Shown: positions 9,120-17,005, numbered from the stretch's first letter. The stretch: DNA of 25,423 bases from JAPXSY01 sp033812795 (GCA_033812795.1 JAPXSY010000045.1:1-25423); one strand, 5' to 3'. Notes: generated by a model from the sequence alone, not told the origin. A program made the numbers and translations.

Positions 9120-9133
9120 GGAGGTGAGTTATC
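9120..9133 (+). promoter_or_regulatory. Ribosome binding site and non-canonical ATC start codon of infC
   Basis: GGAGG (9120-9124) stands six bases before ATC (9131-9133), which opens the IF-3 frame. No ATG, GTG or TTG has such a site: the first GTG in frame (9149) has none upstream and corresponds to an internal residue of the family (VNFKIR aligned to the usual INEQIR). IF-3 genes of other bacteria start with AUU (Escherichia coli) or AUC (Myxococcus), because IF-3 itself rejects such codons and so limits its own synthesis. The same autoregulation is inferred here. Confidence 0.85.
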
Positions 9134-9715
9134 GCTTCGTTTACCCGAGTGAACTTCAAAATCCGGGTCCCCAACGTGCGGGTGATCAACGCCAACGGCG
9201 AGATGCTCGGCATCATGGCGACGCGGGATGCGCAACGTCTGGCTGACCAGCAGGGACTCGACTTGGTCGAGGTGTCCCCGAATGCCGAACCGCCGGTCTG
9301 CAAAATCATGGATTACGGCAAGTTCCGCTACGAGGAAAGCATTAAGCGGAAGATGGCGCGCAAAAACCAGAAGACCGTGCAGATCAAAGAGGTGAAATTC
9401 CACGCCAGCGTGGATTCGAATGACCTCGCCCACAAGCTGCGTCAAATCAAAGAGTTCCTCAACGATGGCCACAAGGTCAAGGTGACCCTACAGTACCGCG
9501 GCCGCGAAAACGCGCACAAAGAACTGGGCATGGAAGTCGTGCAGAAGGTGATCCAAGAGTGTGCGGCGTGCTCGGTGGTCGAACAAAACCCGCGTCTGAT
9601 CGGCCGCACGTTGGGATGTCTGCTGGCAGCCAAACCGGCGAAGGGCGCTGCATCCGGACAGTCCGCTGCCAGTGCGCCGCAGAACCCGCCACCCCGTCCG
9701 CCCGCCGCGCCTTGA
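9131..9715 (+). CDS. infC: Translation initiation factor IF-3, AUC start
   Basis: IF-3 (194 aa from the ATC start) binds the 30S subunit, keeps subunits apart and checks the initiation codon and initiator tRNA. The N-terminal domain is recognised by IRVPNVRVINANGEMLGIM and DLVEVSPNAEPPVCKIMDYGKFRYE. After the basic linker (KRKMARKNQK) comes the C-terminal domain (VQIKEVKFHASVDSNDLAHKLRQIKEFL, KVKVTLQYRGRE). The last 30 or so residues are a low-complexity Ala/Pro/Lys tail (ending NPPPRPPAAP) not found in short family members. It lies 108 nt after thrS and probably shares its transcript. Unlike the common infC-rpmI-rplT order, no L35 or L20 gene follows; dinB does. Confidence 0.97.
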   Translation: MASFTRVNFKIRVPNVRVINANGEMLGIMATRDAQRLADQQGLDLVEVSPNAEPPVCKIMDYGKFRYEESIKRKMARKNQKTVQIKEVKFHASVDSNDLAHKLRQIKEFLNDGHKVKVTLQYRGRENAHKELGMEVVQKVIQECAACSVVEQNPRLIGRTLGCLLAAKPAKGAASGQSAASAPQNPPPRPPAAP

Positions 9716-9797
9716 CTGAACCCTGTTGTTGCCGGAGACCGTGAGGCGGATCGGCGCGGTTCCCGGCCGTATTCTTGTGCCCTGACCGGAGTCGGCT

Positions 9798-11006
9798 ATG
9801 CAACGGTGCATCCTACACGTTGACATGGACGCCTTTTTCGCGGCGGTCGAACAGCGTGACCACCCCGAATGGCGCGGCAAGCCGGTGATTGTCGGCGCGC
9901 CTCCGGACCGCCGCGGGGTGGTGTCCACCTGTTCGTATGAGGCGCGCGTGTTCGGTGTGCGTTCGGCCATGCCTTCGCGGGAGGCCTACCGGCGCTGCCC
10001 GCATGCGATCTTTGTCCCCTGCGATATGGGCCGGTACGAGGAGGCCTCACAGCAGGTGTTCGCCATCTTCGAGCGCTTCACCCCGCTGATCGAACCGCTG
10101 TCCATTGACGAGGCCTTTCTCGACGTCACCGGCGGCCGCACCCTCTTCGGCAGCGGGGAGAAGATCGCGCGGGCCATCCGTGAGGCGATCCGCAACGAAG
10201 TGGGACTCACCGCGTCCGTCGGGATCGCGCACAACAAGTTCCTCGCGAAACTGGCCAGTGAACAGGCCAAGCCGGACGGCCTCGCCGTCATTCCCGAGAC
10301 GACCGATGCGATTCTCGCCTTCCTCGCCCCCCTACCCGTCCGTGCGCTGTGGGGGGTCGGACGCGTCACTGCCCAAACGCTCGAAAAGGGTGGCTTGCGC
10401 CGTATCGCCGACATCCGGCAGGCAGACCCGGCGTTTCTCGCGAGCCTTGTGGGCGAACACGCGGCAACGCACCTGATGGCCCTGGCCCACGGGGAGGACG
10501 CGCGCCCCGTGCAAACCGATTTCGAGGAAAAAAGCATCTCCCGCGAACACACCTTTCCAGAGGACTGCCGCGACCGTTCCGTTGTTTGCGAGGTTCTGAA
10601 AACACTGGCCGATGATGTGGGGCGGCGGATCCGCCTCCAAAACCGCTACGCCACCCTCGGCAAACTGAAACTCCGTTGGGCGGACTTCCGTACCCTCACA
10701 CGTCAGGCCCCGTTCCCGAGCCCGGTATGCGATGACTTCGCCTTCCGCGAACAGGCGCTCCGCCTTTTTCAGGCTCAACCGCTCACGCAACCCGTCCGCC
10801 TGATCGGATTCGGGGTCAGCGGCCTCTGTAACGAGTGCGGCGCCGAACAACTCGCGCTCTTCGATTCCGTTCCGGACGCGCGCGAAAAACGCGAACGGCT
10901 CTGCCGTACACTCGATCAGGTGCGCGAACGGTTGGGGGACCACGCGCTCCGACGCGTGAGTGTGCCGGAGAACGAAGTTGAAAAAGGCAGGGCGGGTTCC
11001 CCGTAA
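9798..11006 (+). CDS. dinB: DNA polymerase IV (Y-family translesion polymerase)
   Basis: An error-prone polymerase (402 aa) that bypasses damaged template bases. Y-family hallmarks are HVDMDAFFAAVE (residues 7-18; catalytic Asp), the steric and nucleotide contacts STCSYEARVFGVRSAMP, and SIDEAFLDVTG (102-112; second carboxylate pair). The thumb helix-hairpin-helix region reads PVRALWGVGRVTAQTLEKGGL, followed by the little-finger domain. QLALF at 351-355 matches the beta-clamp binding motif, although it sits about 45 residues before the end. GGAG lies upstream of the ATG. The last seven codons and the stop lie inside a dispersed hairpin repeat (10986-11024), so the residues KGRAGSP are repeat-derived. 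There are 82 nt between infC and dinB, so co-transcription is possible. No LexA box was recognised. Confidence 0.97.
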   Translation: MQRCILHVDMDAFFAAVEQRDHPEWRGKPVIVGAPPDRRGVVSTCSYEARVFGVRSAMPSREAYRRCPHAIFVPCDMGRYEEASQQVFAIFERFTPLIEPLSIDEAFLDVTGGRTLFGSGEKIARAIREAIRNEVGLTASVGIAHNKFLAKLASEQAKPDGLAVIPETTDAILAFLAPLPVRALWGVGRVTAQTLEKGGLRRIADIRQADPAFLASLVGEHAATHLMALAHGEDARPVQTDFEEKSISREHTFPEDCRDRSVVCEVLKTLADDVGRRIRLQNRYATLGKLKLRWADFRTLTRQAPFPSPVCDDFAFREQALRLFQAQPLTQPVRLIGFGVSGLCNECGAEQLALFDSVPDAREKRERLCRTLDQVRERLGDHALRRVSVPENEVEKGRAGSP

Positions 11007-11024
11007 ACCGCCGCCGAGCCATGC
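10986..11024 (+). repeat. GGCGG..CCGCC hairpin repeat overlapping the end of dinB
   Basis: These 39 nt match 25295-25333 at 34 of 39 positions, in the same orientation. The core forms a hairpin (GCGGTTT/AAACCGC in the other copy; one mismatch here) around a CCCCG loop. The dinB stop codon (11004-11006) falls in the descending arm. A further copy of its last ten bases (CGAGCCATGC, 11015-11024) recurs at 11233-11242, just before the 8-nt array remnant. Confidence 0.85.
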
Positions 11025-11143
11025 CGTCGCGTCGCGCATTGCATTGCCCTGCCACCGCACTCCTGATCAGAAAGCGGCGGCGTGCGGAACACCGCTTGCT
11101 GACGCAAAATCCATTTGCCGGACTTGCAGAGCAACGGCGTCGA

Positions 11144-11168
11144 AATCGGGATCGCTGTCGGAATCGGC
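11144..11168 (+). repeat. Decayed ATCGGG-type 18-nt repeat
   Basis: ATCGGGATCGCTGTCGGAATCGG resembles the ATCGGGATCGCTATCGGG phase of the terminal arrays with a few substitutions. Its orientation relative to the 8-nt remnant at 11245 is opposite to that in the two terminal clusters. The rest of 11025-11230 shows no gene. It includes a small direct repeat of GTGTAC/GTGAAC type (about 11189-11210) but nothing else I can name. Confidence 0.5.
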
Positions 11169-11244
11169 ACCCTGTTCGTGTTTCGCGGACGTGTACGTGA
11201 ACGTGTACCGCTGACGCTGTGAACAGGTAGGGCGAGCCATGCAT

Positions 11245-11304
11245 GAAACCTGAAACCGAAGAGCGTTGAAAGTTCAACTGCCCTTTTTTAGGTTCAATGT
11301 AACC
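11245..11304 (+). repeat. Middle copy of the GAAACC / stem-loop / T-tract module
   Basis: Two GAAACC cores (11245 and 11252) precede GTTGAAAGTTCAAC (11265-11278), then TGCCCTTTTTTAGG and TGTAACC (11298-11304). This is the same series as 105-144 at the left end, in the same orientation, with the 8-nt array reduced to two units spaced 7 nt rather than 8. It fills the convergent space between dinB and tsaB. For dinB-sense transcripts the stem and six-T run could act as a weak terminator. Confidence 0.75.
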
Positions 11305-11315
11305 TGCGGATCACA

Positions 11316-12002
11316 TTATCTCACCACGACTGCGGGATGCAGATAGATCGGCAACGGCTCGGTGACGCATGCGTCCAGATCGGCGCAGGCGAGCCGGCCG
11401 AGATCCGCGGCATCGGGACAGACGGTCTCACGAAGTAATCTGGGGGAGGGACATGCGGCCGTGAGACGCGGCGCGAGACGCGCCCAATCCGAACTTACCA
11501 CAAACGCGTCACCGGGTATCGCCGAAGCCAATTCCGACGCCGGCACCAGCGTGAAATCCGCAGCCGTGTGGGTCGGACGCGTCCCGTCCGCCAGCATCAC
11601 CCGCCCCGTGTGCGGTTCCACCCGATATGTCACAATCCACAACCGTTCCCGCCGCGCGTCGCCCACCACCGTTACCCGCGGCACGTCCATCCCGTACGCG
11701 AGCGCCAGCGCCGCGGCACTGGCCACACCGCAGACGGGCGCACCTGTCGGCAGCGCCATCCCCTGCAGCGCCGCGAGGCTGGAACGGATCCCGGAAAACG
11801 AGCCCGGTCCCAACCCGCACACAAACCGGCCCACCTCTTGCAGTCCCACCCCGCATGCGGCCAACTCCCGGACCGCCTCCGCAATCCAACCCGGCGACCG
11901 CGCGGCGTCATCCTCCCAGACCCGCGAACAAATCGCTCTGCCCGCATCCATCAGCGCCATGCCTGCTCTGGATGTGGAACGGTCGATCACCAGAATACGC
12001 AT
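11316..12002 (-). CDS. tsaB: tRNA t6A biosynthesis protein TsaB
   Basis: TsaB (228 aa) is the scaffold partner of TsaD in the complex that transfers threonylcarbamoyl to A37 of ANN-decoding tRNAs. Family features are the actin-like opening MRILVIDRSTSRAGMAL and the signature LGPGSFSGIRSSLAALQGMAL (usual form GPGSFTGLR). The ATG at 12002 is chosen because it gives the canonical N-terminus and has GGGAGGGG about six bases upstream; the frame is open to 12032. It is the last gene of the der-clc-tsaB series, 52 nt after clc. Its stop is followed 12 nt later by a GGTTACA motif and the middle repeat cluster. Confidence 0.92.
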   Translation of the reverse strand: MRILVIDRSTSRAGMALMDAGRAICSRVWEDDAARSPGWIAEAVRELAACGVGLQEVGRFVCGLGPGSFSGIRSSLAALQGMALPTGAPVCGVASAAALALAYGMDVPRVTVVGDARRERLWIVTYRVEPHTGRVMLADGTRPTHTAADFTLVPASELASAIPGDAFVVSSDWARLAPRLTAACPSPRLLRETVCPDAADLGRLACADLDACVTEPLPIYLHPAVVVR

Positions 12003-12054
12003 CCTCCACCCCTCCCTATCCACGTTCCGCACCGGGACCCGAACACCGCGTCCC

Positions 12055-13419
12055 TCACCGGCTGTGCGCGGGCGAACAGTCGCGTGTCCTCACCTGACTG
12101 CGGTACAGCGTCCACCCGTTCCCGATCCAATACGCGATGCCGCACACCCACATGCTCGGCAACAGCAGTTCATGGTTTCCCGTAATCTCGCTGACCATGA
12201 TGATCGCCGCGATCGGCACGCGCACGCAGGATGCCAGAAAACCGGCCATGCCCACCAGAGCGAACGCGCCGGGATGCAGATCCAACGCAGGCAGCAACCG
12301 CATCAGGGTCAGCCCTGTTGCCGCACCCAAGGTTGATCCGGCAACCAGTGCGGGACCAAACACGCCGCCGCTCCCGCCGCTGCCGACCGTGAACGAGGTT
12401 GCCAGAATTTTCCCGAAAAAGATCAGCCATAACATCGTAAACGAGGGAGAGCCGAACCGTTCGGCCAGCGGACTGCCGACCGCCAGCGCCTGTTGGATCA
12501 GACCGTACCCCGAGCCCAGCACCTCCGGAAGGAAGAACCCGATCAGGCCGGTCAGCATACCGCCGAGGGCCGGCTTGAGCCACGTTGGCACCCGCGACAG
12601 ATTACGGCACCACGCCTCGGTTCTGCGGAACACATGGATGTACAGTTTCGCGCCGAAGGCCACCACCAACGCCAAGAGCAGATAGGGCCCCAGTTTGAGC
12701 GGGGCGTCAAAATTATAGGGCGTCATCACAAACAGCGGCTGCCAGCCGAAAAACAGCGCGAAAACGGTGTAGGCGATCGTGGAGGCGACCAGGGAGGGCA
12801 TCATCACTTCGTACTCGATGTCGAGCCCGCTGTAAAAAATTTCGGCCGCAAAGATCGCGCCCGCCAGCGGCGCGCGGAAAATCGCGCCCACACCCGCCGC
12901 CAATCCCGCCGCCATCAGGATACGCCGCTCGGTCGCATCCAACTTCAGAAGCCCCGCCACCGCGGAACCGCACCCCGCGCCGATCTGAGTCACCGGGCCC
13001 TCGCAACCGGCCGAGCCGCCAGACCCGATGACCAGTGCCGAAGCGAGCGCCTTCACCGGGATCACCGCAAACGGGATCCGCCCCTCATTGCGGTGGTACG
13101 CATAGATCGCCGCATCCGTGCCGTGCCCGCCCGCCGAGGGCGCGAACCCCTTCACCAACAGCGCACTGAGCAGACCACCGACCGCCGGCAATAACAGCAA
13201 AACCCAGCGCACCGGTGCCTCGTGCGCCACCGGCGGGAAGAGCGGGAACTCGCCAGCGGCCAACGGCGGCGAGTAGTGCCCCAGCCGTTCCAACAGCAGA
13301 TACCGCCCCGCCTCCAGCAGCCAGTAGAATCCGGATGCCGCCAAACCGGCGACCAGTCCCGTCAATGCACAAAGCACCAGCGCACGACCGGTCTTGACGG
13401 ACAATCCCTCGCCCGCCAT
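12055..13419 (-). CDS. ClC-family chloride channel or H+/Cl- transporter, no CBS domains
   Basis: A polytopic inner-membrane anion transporter (454 aa from the ATG at 13419). The filter segments are GSGGSAGCEGP (about 132-142; gating Glu at 140, Cys where most members have Arg or Lys) and GSGGSGGVFGPAL (346-358). The first filter segment is GGHGTDAAIYAYH rather than GSGIP, as in a bacterial subgroup. By eye, the internal proton glutamate (E203 of the Escherichia coli exchanger, in APLAGILFIIEE) falls on Ile194 in APLAGAIFAAEI, so exchange activity is uncertain. No cytoplasmic CBS pair follows. The start is uncertain: the ATG lacks a good ribosome site, and the frame is open to a TTG at 13458, just after the der stop (13472), which would add 13 residues. 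Probably co-transcribed with der and tsaB. Confidence 0.92.
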   Translation of the reverse strand: MAGEGLSVKTGRALVLCALTGLVAGLAASGFYWLLEAGRYLLLERLGHYSPPLAAGEFPLFPPVAHEAPVRWVLLLLPAVGGLLSALLVKGFAPSAGGHGTDAAIYAYHRNEGRIPFAVIPVKALASALVIGSGGSAGCEGPVTQIGAGCGSAVAGLLKLDATERRILMAAGLAAGVGAIFRAPLAGAIFAAEIFYSGLDIEYEVMMPSLVASTIAYTVFALFFGWQPLFVMTPYNFDAPLKLGPYLLLALVVAFGAKLYIHVFRRTEAWCRNLSRVPTWLKPALGGMLTGLIGFFLPEVLGSGYGLIQQALAVGSPLAERFGSPSFTMLWLIFFGKILATSFTVGSGGSGGVFGPALVAGSTLGAATGLTLMRLLPALDLHPGAFALVGMAGFLASCVRVPIAAIIMVSEITGNHELLLPSMWVCGIAYWIGNGWTLYRSQVRTRDCSPAHSR

Positions 13420-13471
13420 CCAAAACCGCCACCACTGTATAGAAATTTTACGAAACAAACCTACCGCCCCC

Positions 13472-14890
13472 TCATCGGGCTTTCCGTTTTTTCCCGCGCG
13501 CGCGGCTGCGACTTCTCGCGGGGCGTTCCACCGACTCGGGCCGCGTCCGCGCGCGGTAGAACAACCGCACGGGCGCCCCCTCCAAACCGAAACGCGAACG
13601 CAGGGAGCGAATCAGGAAATCCGTGTACGGTTTGGTGGCGAGTTTGGGGTCATTGACAAACAGACGGATGGAAACCGGCGCGACTCCGATCTGCACGGCA
13701 TAGTAGACCCGCAGGCGCTTGCCGTTGCGGGCAGGCGCCAACACACGCTCGGTCGCCTCGACCAGTGTGCGGTTGAGGATGCCGGTCGGCAGGGTCACCC
13801 GTGTTTGAGCCGCCACGGCATCGATGGTCTCCACGCTTTTACGCACGTTGAACCCGGTAACCGCCGAGATGAACAACACCGGGCTATACCCCATGAAGGG
13901 CATGATCTGACGCAACACCGGTTCGCTCCGGGTCTGGGTCATCCCGTTCTCCATCGCGCGATCCCACTTGTTCATCAGCAGCACACACCCCTTGTTATAC
14001 TTCTGAATCATCGCCGCGATATGCTTATCCTGAACGGTGGGGCCGATCTCGGCATCCAGCATCAGCACCACCACATCGGCTCCACGGATACTCTCTTCCG
14101 CACGGAATAAGCTGAAGCGCTCCACCGCATTGTCAATGCGGTGCCGGTTGCGCATGCCCGCCGTGTCCACGAGAATATAGTGTCGCGCCTGTGCGCCGGA
14201 GCCGATCGTGAACGGCACATCGATGGAGTCACGCGTCGTGCCCGCGACATCCGAAACGATCACGCGGTCACTGCGCAACAACCGGTTGATGTACGAGGAC
14301 TTGCCCGCGTTCGGCCGCCCTACAACCGCCACGCGCAGCGGCTGGGTTTCCGTCGGGTTGACCGCCTCCGGCAGGTACGGCAGCACCGCCTCCATGAGTT
14401 CCCCCATCCCCCGGTTATGCTGCGCCGCAACCGGAAAGGTCGCAAAACCCAAACGCGCGAATTCAGCGACTCCCGCCTCGTGCTGCGGCTCATCGCACTT
14501 GTTGACGGCCACGACACAGGGAATCCCGGCCTTGCGCACGATGAGCGCGACCTCCTCGTCCAACGGATGCATCCCCTGTTTCACATCCACGACCAGCAGG
14601 GCCACCGCGGCATCCCCGATGGCTGCATCGACCTGAGCGCGGATCCCCGCCTCGATCGCGTTCTTTCCCGTCTGGCCGGTCAGGAGGGTGATCCCGCCCG
14701 TGTCAATCAGGGTGAAACGCTGGTCGTCCCACTCCACCTCCCGCATCAACCGGTCGCGGGTCACCCCGCTCTCGTCATGCACGATCGCGATACGCCTGCC
14801 CGCAATGCGGTTGAATACGGCCGACTTGCCGACATTGGGGCGTCCGACAATCACGACAACCCTTGCCTTGCCCTGATCCTGTGAAATCAT
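13472..14890 (-). CDS. der: Ribosome biogenesis GTPase Der (EngA)
   Basis: A 472-aa GTPase with two consecutive G domains and a KH-like C-terminal domain, needed for 50S subunit maturation. First G domain: GRPNVGKS, DTGG, NKCD. Second: GRPNAGKSS, DTAG, NKWD. The C-terminus ends in a basic tail (RSRSRARGKKRKAR) that is likely rRNA-binding. The ATG at 14890 gives the conserved beginning (MISQDQGKARVVVIVGRPNVGKS). An ATG at 14980 is in frame, but its 30 extra residues are unlike the family and overlap the promoter. There is no Shine-Dalgarno sequence; the promoter at 14897-14925 predicts transcription starting at or next to the A of the ATG, so the message is probably leaderless. First gene of der-clc-tsaB. 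Confidence 0.97.
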   Translation of the reverse strand: MISQDQGKARVVVIVGRPNVGKSAVFNRIAGRRIAIVHDESGVTRDRLMREVEWDDQRFTLIDTGGITLLTGQTGKNAIEAGIRAQVDAAIGDAAVALLVVDVKQGMHPLDEEVALIVRKAGIPCVVAVNKCDEPQHEAGVAEFARLGFATFPVAAQHNRGMGELMEAVLPYLPEAVNPTETQPLRVAVVGRPNAGKSSYINRLLRSDRVIVSDVAGTTRDSIDVPFTIGSGAQARHYILVDTAGMRNRHRIDNAVERFSLFRAEESIRGADVVVLMLDAEIGPTVQDKHIAAMIQKYNKGCVLLMNKWDRAMENGMTQTRSEPVLRQIMPFMGYSPVLFISAVTGFNVRKSVETIDAVAAQTRVTLPTGILNRTLVEATERVLAPARNGKRLRVYYAVQIGVAPVSIRLFVNDPKLATKPYTDFLIRSLRSRFGLEGAPVRLFYRARTRPESVERPARSRSRARGKKRKAR

Positions 14891-14896
14891 GCGTTG

Positions 14897-14925
14897 AGTA
14901 TACCCGTATCCCCTTGCCCAAACAA
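14897..14925 (-). promoter_or_regulatory. Sigma70-like promoter of der, predicting a leaderless mRNA
   Basis: On the minus strand TTGTTT (14925-14920) and TATACT (14902-14897) are 17 nt apart. The -10 ends six bases before the ATG, so initiation at the normal distance falls on the start codon. TATACT is five of six to consensus; the -35 is three of six. Confidence 0.55.
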
Positions 14926-15010
14926 GCGCAAGCATGGCGCGGGGGCCGTCCACCCCGCGTTCCCGTTTTACACTCCCCATTGAAGCCTCTTGACGGTCTC
15001 AACAATACCC

Positions 15011-15039
15011 TTGCAACAACCCCCCAAACCCTCTATACA
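15011..15039 (+). promoter_or_regulatory. Sigma70-like promoter of the glutaminase-A-like gene
   Basis: TTGCAA (15011-15016) and TATACA (15034-15039) are separated by 17 nt. Initiation near 15046 leaves a leader of about 25 nt with a GAAGGGA ribosome site before the ATG at 15071. Each box is four of six to consensus. Confidence 0.5.
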
Positions 15040-15070
15040 TCGTCCAAACCGAAAAAGAAGGGACAGAAAG

Positions 15071-17005
15071 ATGAAAGCGATTGAAAGAGCATTGTTCTGC
15101 GGCCTTGTCGCCGCGATTTCAATTGACGCAATGGCGGCGTTTCGTCCACCAGCGGTGCCGCTCGTCTCGGTCGAGCCTCATTTTAGTCTCTGGAGTGCGG
15201 CAGATCGGCTTTACGAACGCGACACGACACATTGGGCGGGCGCAACGCAATCGCTTGTCATTCTGTTGGAGGCGGACGGCATCACGTACCGCCTCTGTGG
15301 GCACGGTCCCCGGGATCTCGTCGAACTGCCGGTGCTGCCGCAGACCCGTTGCCGCGTCGGCGCAACAACGACGTACTATCGTTTCGCCGACGGGCGAGGC
15401 CTCTCGGCGGAGGTCGCTTTTACAACACCGAAGCTGACGGATGATCTGGACGTCTTCTCGCGCCCCGTCACCTATCTCAACGTCCGCGTCGCGGGCGCGA
15501 AGACGTTTGCGGTCAGGACGTCGATTACCGGCGCCTTCGCGACGAACGACGACCGTGCGCCAATGACATGGACAACGAATGGGGTCGCCGGGGCGACGGT
15601 CGTTGCCGTCGGCCGTGCCGACGGGACGCCATTCTCGATCCGCGGCGACCGTCAGCGCGCGAACTGGGGACGCGCCTGCCTCGTGGGGCCGATCGCCGAC
15701 GGTGATACGACGCGCTACCTGCTGGCTTACGACAACGTGAAGAGCGTCCGGTTCTTCGGGCAGGAACTCGTCGACTGGTGGCGGCGCGTCGGGAAGACCT
15801 TTGACGCAATGCTCGGCGAGGCTGTGCGTGACGCGTCCGCGCTAGAGGCGAAGTGCCGCGCCTTCGACGTGCGGTTCCGCGCGGACATGGAAGCGGTCGG
15901 CGGCGCGAAGTACGCGGACATCGCCGAACTCGCGTGGCGCCAAAGTTTCGCCGCGTGCAAATTCGTCGCGGGCCCCGACAAGGAGCCGTTCTTCCTTTCC
16001 GCCGAGAATGCTTCCGGCGGCATGATCGGGACGACGGATGTCTTCTATCCGCAGTTTCCACATCTTCTGATGTCGAGTTTGACGCTCGCGAAAGCCTCGC
16101 TCGCGCCGACATGCATCTATGCGGCGTCGACGAACTGGCCATACGCCTATGCCCCGCACGATCTTGGACTGTTCCCGGTCGCTGAAGGTCAATACTACGG
16201 CATGAAGAAGGGGCAGTCCGTCGGCGGCGGCACGGACGACACCTACCGCATGCCGGTCGAGGAGTGCGGCAATATGCTGATTCTGCTCGGAGCCGTGGCA
16301 ACGGCTGAGGGCAACGCCGGTTTCGCGGGACGCTGGTGGGACGAGGTCACGAAGTGGGCAGACTATCTTGCCGCCTTCGGCTTCGATCCCGGCAATCAGC
16401 TTTGCACAGACGATTTCGCGGGGCATCTCGCGCACAACGCGAACCTCTCTATGAAGTCCATCGTCGCGCTCGCGGCATATGCGCGCATGGCAGAGATGCG
16501 TGGCGAGACGGACGCGGCGCACCGCTTCCGTTCTCTCGCCGAAGGCATGGTGCCGCAGTGGCGCGCCGCAGCGAAAGGCGGAGCGGCTGGAGGCTCACGC
16601 ATCGCCTTCGACCGTCCCGGAACCTGGAGCCAGAAATATAACCTCGTGTGGGACAGCGTGCTCGGATTCAATCTCTTTCCGGCGGAAGTCGCCGCAGCGG
16701 AACTCGCGGCCTACCGTGCCGTCGCGCTTCCCTATGGCGTGCCGCTCGACTGCCGCAAGACGTACACGAAGGCGGATTGGATTGTCTGGTCGGGCACGCT
16801 CACGGGGCGCCGCGAAGACCTCGAGTTTATGTGCGAAGGCCTGCACCGGTTCCTGAACGAGACGCCCGACCGTATCGCGTTCGGCGACTGGTATCTCACG
16901 GATTCAGCCCTTTACCGACATTTCATTGCCCGCAGCGTCGTCGGCGGCGTGTTCATGCCGGTTCTGCGCCATGCTGATCTGGTGAAACGCTATCGTCATC
17001 CGTAA
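15071..17005 (+). CDS. Secreted glutaminase-A-like protein (DUF4964-DUF5127-DUF4965-DUF1793 type)
   Basis: A 644-aa secreted protein. Signal peptide 1-22 (MKAIERALFCGLVAAISIDAMA), then an N-terminal part typical of DUF4964 (PPAVPLVSVEPHFSLWSAADRLYERDTTHWAG), a beta-sandwich region (about 80-290, DUF5127-like), a six-helical-hairpin region (ASGGMIGTTDVFYPQFPHLLMSSLTLAKASLAP, EGQYYGMKKG, MPVEECGNMLIL; DUF4965-like) and a C-terminal DUF1793-like part (WSQKYNLVWDSVLGF, CRKTYTKADWIVWSG). This architecture is that of fungal glutaminase A and many Bacteroides and PVC secreted proteins. Glutaminase activity has been shown only for some, so the substrate here is open. The ATG at 15071 is preferred over one at 14990 because it gives the signal peptide and has a ribosome site. 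It is a single-gene unit between der (divergent) and rsmB. Confidence 0.88.
   Translation: MKAIERALFCGLVAAISIDAMAAFRPPAVPLVSVEPHFSLWSAADRLYERDTTHWAGATQSLVILLEADGITYRLCGHGPRDLVELPVLPQTRCRVGATTTYYRFADGRGLSAEVAFTTPKLTDDLDVFSRPVTYLNVRVAGAKTFAVRTSITGAFATNDDRAPMTWTTNGVAGATVVAVGRADGTPFSIRGDRQRANWGRACLVGPIADGDTTRYLLAYDNVKSVRFFGQELVDWWRRVGKTFDAMLGEAVRDASALEAKCRAFDVRFRADMEAVGGAKYADIAELAWRQSFAACKFVAGPDKEPFFLSAENASGGMIGTTDVFYPQFPHLLMSSLTLAKASLAPTCIYAASTNWPYAYAPHDLGLFPVAEGQYYGMKKGQSVGGGTDDTYRMPVEECGNMLILLGAVATAEGNAGFAGRWWDEVTKWADYLAAFGFDPGNQLCTDDFAGHLAHNANLSMKSIVALAAYARMAEMRGETDAAHRFRSLAEGMVPQWRAAAKGGAAGGSRIAFDRPGTWSQKYNLVWDSVLGFNLFPAEVAAAELAAYRAVALPYGVPLDCRKTYTKADWIVWSGTLTGRREDLEFMCEGLHRFLNETPDRIAFGDWYLTDSALYRHFIARSVVGGVFMPVLRHADLVKRYRHP

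Noticed and set aside
7262..9472. A 736-codon minus-strand open frame opposite thrS and infC
   Set aside because: Antisense shadow of two clearly conserved genes in GC-rich DNA; no family features.
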